Assembly: GCF_947179515.1 (NCBI RefSeq)
Contig: NC_067481.1
Location: 26,549,947 to 26,613,946 of the forward strand
Direction of reading: 5' to 3'
Source: Apodemus sylvaticus
Taxonomy: Eukaryota > Chordata > Mammalia > Rodentia > Muridae
DNA length: 64,000 bases
The notes beneath the pieces were generated by a model that was given only the letters and a program-made list of their open reading frames with translations, was not told the origin of the DNA and searched no databases. This document shows, piece by piece, positions 58,017 to 64,000 of this stretch (positions are counted from its first letter, which is position 1; the number at the start of each line of letters is the position of its first letter). The translations under genes and the position numbers were made by a program.

Positions 58017-58450
58017 TGTGGGGAATGTAACTCAGGTTGCTTGGCATATACGCAAGCCTGTGTAGAGAGACTCTCCTGCCAATAAAAAAGCTGATGGCCA
58101 GGGAGCTGAGGCAGGAAATAGGAGGCGGGACACTGGCCAGAAGAGAGAGGATTCTGGTGAGACTCAGGCTAGAACCAAGAGAGCTGAGACAGGAGACAGA
58201 CCTAGGAGACAAGCCACAGGGAGACTGACAAAAACCACAAGTAGATGAACTCAGGGAGACGCTAAGGAAGATGCTGAGGAGACTTAGAGGAAAAGGGGGC
58301 CAGGACTAAAGAGAGGTAGCTATAGAATAGTTTAAATGGTTAAATAACTTAAGAGCTAGTCAGAGAATGAGGCAAAGCTTATGGCCTAAGTGTTTAATAA
58401 TAAATAGGTCTCCCAGGTGTTATTATTTGGAACTAAGAGGCCAGGAGGAA
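58017..58450 (+). mobile_element. ERV LTR (BGLII/RLTR-like)
   Basis: Begins tgtggggaatgtaactcagg. It contains aaagctgatggccagggagc, gaggcaggaaataggaggcg, gagccatgag-type purine-rich text, and gctagtcagagaatgaggca. Purine-rich middle and motif order recall murine ERVK-class LTRs. No internal genes attached; borders approximate. Confidence 0.6.
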
Positions 58451-60184
58451 AAATGGAATTTATATAATTAGTATTTTTTTTAACAGTCCTGGATTTGATA
58501 CTTGGCCTTCAAAAAAGCAAATTCTCTTCCTTTACAGACATCATATACTGTTGAATCAGGGTGCTTTTGGGGTCCCTGTAATAGCAATATTCAGTGTCAA
58601 AAAGGAGGATGAGGGTGTCTGACCACAATTACCCTCAGCTAGGGAGTGAGCAATAAAAACCGGGTAACAGTCATGCCGTCAATCACATGGAAAAGATGCC
58701 AGTCACCCGCCTTAAGCAACACCACACCCAAATGTCCCTACTCTTCCCCGTGTAACCAGTGAGCAAGACCGATCTAGGAAAGGACACGCAGACGCACAGT
58801 GCGGGGTGTGTGAGTGACATTCACACAGCTCTCTGGAGCTCCCAAGCCCGGGGAAGTTTCAGAGAATGAGAAGATTTAAACTTGGAGAGCCAAAGAAGGT
58901 CAGGAGGGAAAAGAGAGGCAACAGTGTTCATCTACAAGGCACACTTGTAAATACATAGTATTTCATACTAAAAGGAACACAGGATAACTTTAAATCTTGT
59001 ATTTTAAAAGGGTAAACACAGCTTTGGCAAAGGCGTGTGTTCTCAGTAAAATTCACACCTGCCCAGAAACAAAAACGCCCTTAGGTTCCAGACATCTGTG
59101 CAGGGAAGTCAGAACAAGGAAGAAAAAAAAAAAAAGATTAAAGGATGAGAAGGCATGTACAGCAACGGAAGTGCCTGTAGGGTCATGGCGTCCTGCAAAT
59201 ACCCACTACAGCAGAAAGGCCATAAGGCCATTTGGCCAGGACCTCCTGGTTCATGGCCCATGAGAGCTTCTGATAGTTTCCTAAACTCTCCGACCTTGTC
59301 CCTTTGCAAGGTTACCATTTTGTTTACTTGGAAAATGACATCTTAAGGGTCACATTTTTTTTTCTCTAATGACTGAAAGATAAATGCGTCTTCTTTCTGA
59401 TTTCTCCATAACGCTCCCAACACACTGGAGGGAAACCAATCCGGGAGTCAGTGCTGCTAACAGTTGCAAATGTTTTCTGTTGATGTATGTTTCTCAAACT
59501 CAGAAGTTTGCTTCCATCAACCTTTTATTTGGAGGCAAGATGAATGACCCAGCGCTGTTGAAAACAATTCCACCAACCAAATACCAATAAAAGTGTTCCT
59601 GGAGGGGGTATTGTGGGAAAGTATTTGAACTACTAAAGCAGAGCTTGCATTCCTGAGAAGAATAAAGGATAAATGTCCTTTATTCTTCTGTAACTGGCTT
59701 TACACCCAAGAAAATATTTGAGGCTTTTTGTTTGTTTGTTTGTTTTTGCTTGTTTGTTTGGGTCTGTGAATGAAAAGATTAACATAGGTTAAAATGTTAA
59801 TTTTAATCCATTAGTTTAACTAATTCCATGGGCTTGAATTCTAGCTAGTGATCCATGCTTCTTTTGTGTTAAGAAGTCCCCAGAGTATCTGCACATACCA
59901 TTTAAATATAAATGGCTGTCCTGGCTGGACATGACCACAGAAATGCCCAACTTCTCTGGTTGTACTAAGTTAATCCCTGTTTTACTTCAACAACCCTTGG
60001 CTGATTTCTGTCCCTCCCCCTGTCCCTGCCCCTGCCTCCCCTTCCTCTAATTACCACACCTTTAGGTATTTTGGTCTTTACTGCCTGTACCTATCTTATT
60101 AGCCAGGGCAGACTGTGTGGACAGGGTTTGTATTCCTGCTTGCAGCTTTCACTCACTGTTGACTGGGCATTTGCCTAGGTCCCC

Positions 60185-60535
60185 ACTATAATCTGAATGG
60201 TTGTGCCCCCCCCCCAGATCCACCCACTGAAACATAATCACCATTTTGGTAGTATTAAGAGGTGGGACCTCTGGGTGGAGATCAACTGTCCTGATGGAGT
60301 CTTTATAAAAAGAGGCCCCAGGGTGCTGGCTTGTCCGGTCTACCCTGTAAGGACACAGAAAGTGTCTACTTTAAAACACCAAGTAGACCCCTCACCAGTG
60401 TGGTAAATCTGCCAGTGTCTTCTTGGTCTTCAACTTCCCTGTCTGTAAAACTATGAAAATAAACCTTTGCTGCTTATAAGCTGCCCTGCTTGTAGCATTT
60501 CATTAGAGCAGCCCAGACAGCCTAAGACAATTACA
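60185..60535 (+). mobile_element. MLT1-type MaLR LTR (ancient)
   Basis: Matches mammal-wide MLT1 order: ggtagtattaagaggtggga, gatggagtctttataaaaag, taaggacacagaaag, gacccctcaccagtgtggta, aataaacctttgctgcttat and terminal agcagcccagacagcctaag then aca. Confidence 0.85.
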
Positions 60536-61031
60536 AACTGTTGTTCTGCCTGCCTTCAAGGGGTTTAGATGTTGCGAACTCTATTCATAGTCTACTTCTT
60601 AAAGAGAAATGGAGTTCTGTCTCTCCTTTTAACAATACTGGTGAGTTGGTATCTTCTGGCTCTTTCTGTCAGGGTAGAGATTTCAGACTAAGACAATTAT
60701 CAATGTCTTATTATGTATGTTATAGTTCAAGAATTTGACATCTGATCATTTATATAGTTTCAAAATCCTAGCTATAATACTTCCCTGCCTCCCTTACTAA
60801 TTATTTCCTTTTTTATTTTCTATATTCTTTGTTTACATTCTGAATGCCTTTCCCTTTCCTGGTTTCCCCCTCCCCATAGGTCTCGTAAGCCCTCTTCCCT
60901 CTGCCCATTTCCCAATCACCCCCTCCCATTTCCCTGTCCCGGTACTCCCCTACAATGCTGTCTTTCCTTTTTGAATCAGGTTTTTTTTTTCCTTTCTTGA
61001 ATGCTTTATTTATTTTGCCTTGGACATTTAA

Positions 61032-61087
61032 ACTGTGCCGTCTAATGCAGTAGCCACTCACTACATGTGGCTATTTAGATTACATGT
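61032..61087 (+). mobile_element. MER20-like DNA transposon fragment
   Basis: aactgtgccgtctaatgcag, tagccactcactacatgtgg, then ctatttagatta follow the MER20 (hAT-Charlie) pattern. Truncated exactly where the inverted repeat at 61089 begins. Confidence 0.6.
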
Positions 61088-61088
61088 G

Positions 61089-61143
61089 TGGAACCCGTAA
61101 GGTGCGGAACCCGTAAGGTGCAGAACTCTAAGAACACAGCTCC
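61089..61143 (+). repeat. Left arm of 55-bp inverted repeat
   Basis: Starts tggaacccgtaaggtgc, with a 16-bp unit (ggaacccgtaaggtgc) present twice in tandem, then gaactctaagaacacagctcc shortened to ctaagaacacagctcc at the end. It matches the right arm at 52 of 55 positions; the three differences are transitions. Confidence 0.97.
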
Positions 61144-61404
61144 GAGAGAACACAGATACAGTACGGTTTTGTATCTGGTTTCCTTGTGTTCCTCATTACT
61201 CCCTGATCCGTCATATTCTGCCTCGTATATGCAGTCCGTAACTTTGGAGATATCTTTGATATTTTGAGTGAGAACATTTCTCAGCCTTTGTGTTAGTTCA
61301 GGAGGAAGCATTTCCTCTAATGCTGCAGAGTACGTCTTTCTTAATTTTAGTATTTTCTCGTGGGTCCTGTGTGTAATGTGCTGTACCCTGTGTCCATCTT
61401 GTCC

Positions 61405-61585
61405 TCCATCCAGTCTTGATAGCCATTTTCTTACTACCTGTTTGATCTTAGATCTTCGTTTCCTCATCCATTTAGGATGATATTAATAATGCCAGTCTAA
61501 TAAAAGTATATGAAAATTAAACAGTAGATATCTGAAAATGAACTAAAACAATATGCAGAATATAGTAAACATCATACAAGAACCT
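61405..61585 (+). mobile_element. Possible MIR SINE
   Basis: cttactacctgtttgatctt, tcgtttcctcatccatttag then gatgatattaataatgcc resemble the MIR core and 3' half. If right, the first 20 codons of the minus-strand frame here are antisense MIR. Confidence 0.5.
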
Positions 61586-61591
61586 GATAAT

Positions 61592-61669
61592 TAAAACTTT
61601 AATAATAATAATTTTATTATTAATTTAATGATATATTGTTAATAATTTAATAATATATCATTAATAATT
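61592..61669. repeat. AT-rich palindromic stretch
   Basis: About 78 bp of almost pure A/T. atgatatattgttaataatt pairs with its inverse near 61640-61660 (ataatatatcat), giving cruciform potential. Confidence 0.85.
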
Positions 61670-62173
61670 ATTATCTGAGCTCTCTATCTTTCCTACCATT
61701 TTTTTAAAAATGTAACAAACAAGAGAGAGAAAAATAACTTCAATTTTAAAACTTAGAATTAATTAGAAAATACTATTTTTAGACACTTATACATGCATGA
61801 AACAAATCTATTTTAGCAAGGTTAGCAGAGCTTACCTCCTCATACTTGCTTAAATCACACAAGAACAGAACAGGGATTTTTAAAATGCCACCTCAAAGAT
61901 TCTACAAAACAAAATTTCAACTGAAATATCAGAGTAAAAAAACTGTTTGGGAATCTATAGAGGTGCAAAATATTCATGACTTAGATAGCAACAAAACAAT
62001 GGGGCCGACTTCTTCCCCTCCTTGTAAAGTTCTCATAGAAATCAATAGACTCCAAAAAGATAAATGACCTTAAAGAAGTCCTCACAAGTCTCCCCTCCTG
62101 AAGAAAAGCAAGGACGGACCAGCAAGACAAGCAAAGACATACTAGCAAATTTTCAAGGGCAAGGAGCAAGGAA

Positions 62174-62210
62174 CGGGGGGGGGGGGGCGCGGGGAGGGCA
62201 GGGCGGGGCA
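62174..62210 (+). repeat. Poly-G block
   Basis: A run of 13 G, then cgcgggg, aggg and gcgggg. It meets the pattern for a G-quadruplex on the + strand. Confidence 0.9.
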
Positions 62211-62350
62211 TATTTGGGTTATTTGAACTTCATTCTGAAAACAGTTTAGAATTTAGGACTAAGCAAACCTCTGAACTCCTCCTGGGGGAAGTGAGAACTC
62301 CCTCCTAGGGAAGCACACACAGCTCTTCTCAGGTTCCAGGTCATTCTCAA

Positions 62351-62405
62351 GGAGCTGTGTTCTCAGAGTTCCGCACCTTACGGGTTCCGCACCTTACAGG
62401 TTCCA
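62351..62405 (-). repeat. Right arm of 55-bp inverted repeat
   Basis: Reverse complement of the left arm, same length, with the same internal tandem 16-bp units. Similarity stops abruptly at both ends of the arm. Confidence 0.97.
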
Positions 62406-62979
62406 TGTTTCTACATCCTCACTATGCCCTGGTTATCGAGGCTTAGAACAGCTGGGGACTTTTGATTGACACCACTGGGGAGATCACTACTGGCATCTAG
62501 GGAGTAGAAGATAAGAAGGCTGCCGAGCTTTCTGGAATACACTTGACAGACCCAACAGCGAAGACTTCTCTAGTTCAAGCTGTCAGTCATTTTTTTGAGG
62601 TTGAGAAATCCTGCTTTTGACCTATCTTCCTTTTCAATTTCCTCAAAACACAATTCACATGATGGGTCTGTGATGGAAGAAGACACCACTGGCTGGAGAT
62701 AGTGGTGGTATGGGGGCTAGTGAGAGGATTTACATAGCAGTCAAAGGATTTCCTTATCCCTAAGCACCCTGCACCCCTGTTAGCAGAGTGTGCACACCTG
62801 CTCATCCTCCATCTGATTTAGTTCCACGCCTTCTTACATTTTTTCCCTTTCTCCTATACAGGACAAAATCAAAAGACATTTTTTCCTTGCTGGTAGTTTC
62901 AGCCTGACCATCCATTTAGTTGTTCCAGCCCTCAACAATACCCCACATGCAACGGAAGTGGTTTTCCAACAGGGATAGG

Positions 62980-63131
62980 GGTGCTGTGGTGGGGTAGAGG
63001 CTCACACCTTTAATCCCAGTATTCAGGCAGGGACCACCATGAGTCTGAGGCCAGCCTGGTCTACACAGTGAGACACTGTGTCTAATAACAATGATGATGA
63101 TGGTAATAATATTAATAGTAATAACGATGAT
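62980..63131 (+). mobile_element. B1 SINE with trinucleotide tail
   Basis: cacacctttaatcccagtat, gaggccagcctggtctacac and gagacactgtgtcta, then an AAT/GAT-rich tail at 63087-63131. Confidence 0.93.
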
Positions 63132-63696
63132 GCTATTTCCCCAACAATGACAGCTCATTTCCTAAGAGAGATTCTAGACCTAGCTATTAAGATGATATTT
63201 TTAACTAATTTCATTAAGTATAGTACTTAAGCCGTTTTTAATCATTTTAAGTATAGGAAAAGATAAGATACGTTTTAATCTTACCGTCATCTGAGGATCT
63301 TAACATATTGACGCAACCATCATAGATCTAATTTTTGTCATGTTATAAGCCATTACGCCCTACAGAAGTCTTATAATTTCTGCAACATTTGTTCATATTT
63401 ATTTCCCTTGTGTTTCCAAGTTCATTGCCTGCTTTTCTGGTTTGTCAGTGCTGCACAATAGGCTAGGTGATTATAATGAACGGCTGTTGGGAGCTGGAGT
63501 CTTAAAGTCTCACTGTTTAATCTTACTGTTCAGCTTGTATATGGGAGATGGGACAGACCGAGCTCAGGAACAGAACAGTCTTAGCATCTGAACATCAAGT
63601 CTTTCTGAAAACCAATGACTTTGGTAGGATAACTTAAATGTGTAAGAGAGTTCACTGATCTTGCCGAGGACCCAAGCTCAGTTCTCTCATCTCAGG

Positions 63697-63854
63697 GAGT
63701 AACAGATAGCTCAGTGGGTGAGAGTGCTTGCTGTACAGGCACGGGGTTGTAAGTTCAAATCCCAGCAATGATAGAAGAAAGAAAGGAAGAAAGAAAGGAA
63801 GGAAGGAAGGAGGGAGGGAGGGAGGGAGGGAGGGAGGGAGGGAGGGAGGGAGGA

Positions 63855-63930
<76 letters not shown>

Positions 63931-63933
63931 AAA
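63697..63933 (+). mobile_element. B3/ID-like fragment with GAAA/GGGA tail
   Basis: tagctcagtgggtgagagtg, cttgctgtacaggcac and aagttcaaatcccagcaatg, then GGAA, GGGA (63807-63852) and GAAA (63853-63930) arrays in the tail position. Open frames through it are artefacts. Confidence 0.85.
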
Positions 63934-64000
63934 GGAAAGAAGTCCTGCATGGCCATGTGCATCTGTAACACTAACAGTAGGGATGGGAGAGGAGAGCACG

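Larger units (their letters stand above)
61089..62405. other. 1,317-bp segment bounded by inverted repeats, nature unknown
   Basis: The arms enclose a minus-strand open frame (130 codons, 61075-61467), a possible MIR (about 61405-61585), an AT-rich palindrome (61592-61669) and a G-rich block (62174-62210). I see no 8-bp or TA target duplication: the flanks are tacatgtg and tgtttcta. It could be a decayed DNA transposon, two oppositely oriented copies of one repeat, or an inverted duplication. Confidence 0.5.
46187..64000 (-). other. Skap1: Skap1 intron 1, 3' part
   Basis: This is sequence upstream of exon 2 on the sense (minus) strand. I searched it for the expected first coding exon (MQA..LPEEI..LLED then a donor) and did not find it, so exon 1 is beyond 64000. 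Apart from the listed repeats, nothing nameable was seen in 46187-47374, 50371-50913, 57238-58016, 58451-60184, 60536-61031, 62406-62980 and 63132-63697. Confidence 0.8.

Noticed and set aside
63652..63999. Phe/Leu/Ser-rich and Lys/Glu-rich frames at the right end
   Set aside because: They translate GAAA, GGAA and GGGA arrays.

Overview
This window is ordinary mammalian intronic DNA from a murine rodent, most likely rat (Rattus) or a close relative. The organism call rests on dense B1, B2/B3, B4 and ID-like SINEs, rodent L1/Lx 3' ends, MaLR- and ERV-type LTRs, and long CA, GA, GATA and GAAA microsatellites. Rat over mouse is an inference from the style of the L1 3' ends and is not certain. 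I found no bacterial or viral genes, no operon, no CRISPR array and no novel multi-gene system.

Two short coding exons are the only supported protein-coding sequence, and both lie on the minus strand. They match Skap1 (SKAP55, src kinase-associated phosphoprotein 1), a T-cell adaptor. Exon 2 is at 46081-46186 (106 nt) and exon 3 is a 26-nt microexon at 12798-12823. Both have consensus splice sites, and their phases join correctly into an N-terminal sequence recognisable as SKAP1 (TEDFLAEGL...GFQQIKSR|YCWDFQPQ). The window therefore runs, in gene order, from part of intron 1 (64000 down to 46187), through exon 2, a 33.3-kb intron 2 and exon 3, into the start of intron 3 (12797 down to 1). The first exon with the start codon, and everything from exon 4 on (PH and SH3 domains), lie outside.

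Layout by region. 1-12.8 kb (intron 3): mostly unique sequence with scattered B3/B1/B4 SINEs, one ERV LTR at 9.3-9.8 kb, and two polypurine tracts at 8.7-8.9 and 11.9-12.1 kb. 12.8-46.1 kb (intron 2): many SINEs, ancient MIRs, L1/Lx ends at 29.1, 31.2 and 38.8-39.4 kb, a MaLR LTR with an expanded 20-bp array at 29.6 kb, a U6 snRNA pseudogene at 39.9 kb, and a 400-bp compound microsatellite at 40.0 kb. 46.2-64 kb (intron 1): ancient L1 fragments, an Rpl34 processed pseudogene at 48.0 kb, a six-SINE pile-up at 48.6-49.7 kb, an Lx end at 51-52 kb, a three-layer nest of L1M, LTR and young L1 at 54.4-56.2 kb, two further LTRs (58.0 and 60.2 kb), and an unidentified 1.3-kb segment bounded by 55-bp inverted repeats at 61.1-62.4 kb.

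Most open reading frames above 60 codons here are chance frames or low-complexity translations of microsatellites and have not been called as genes.
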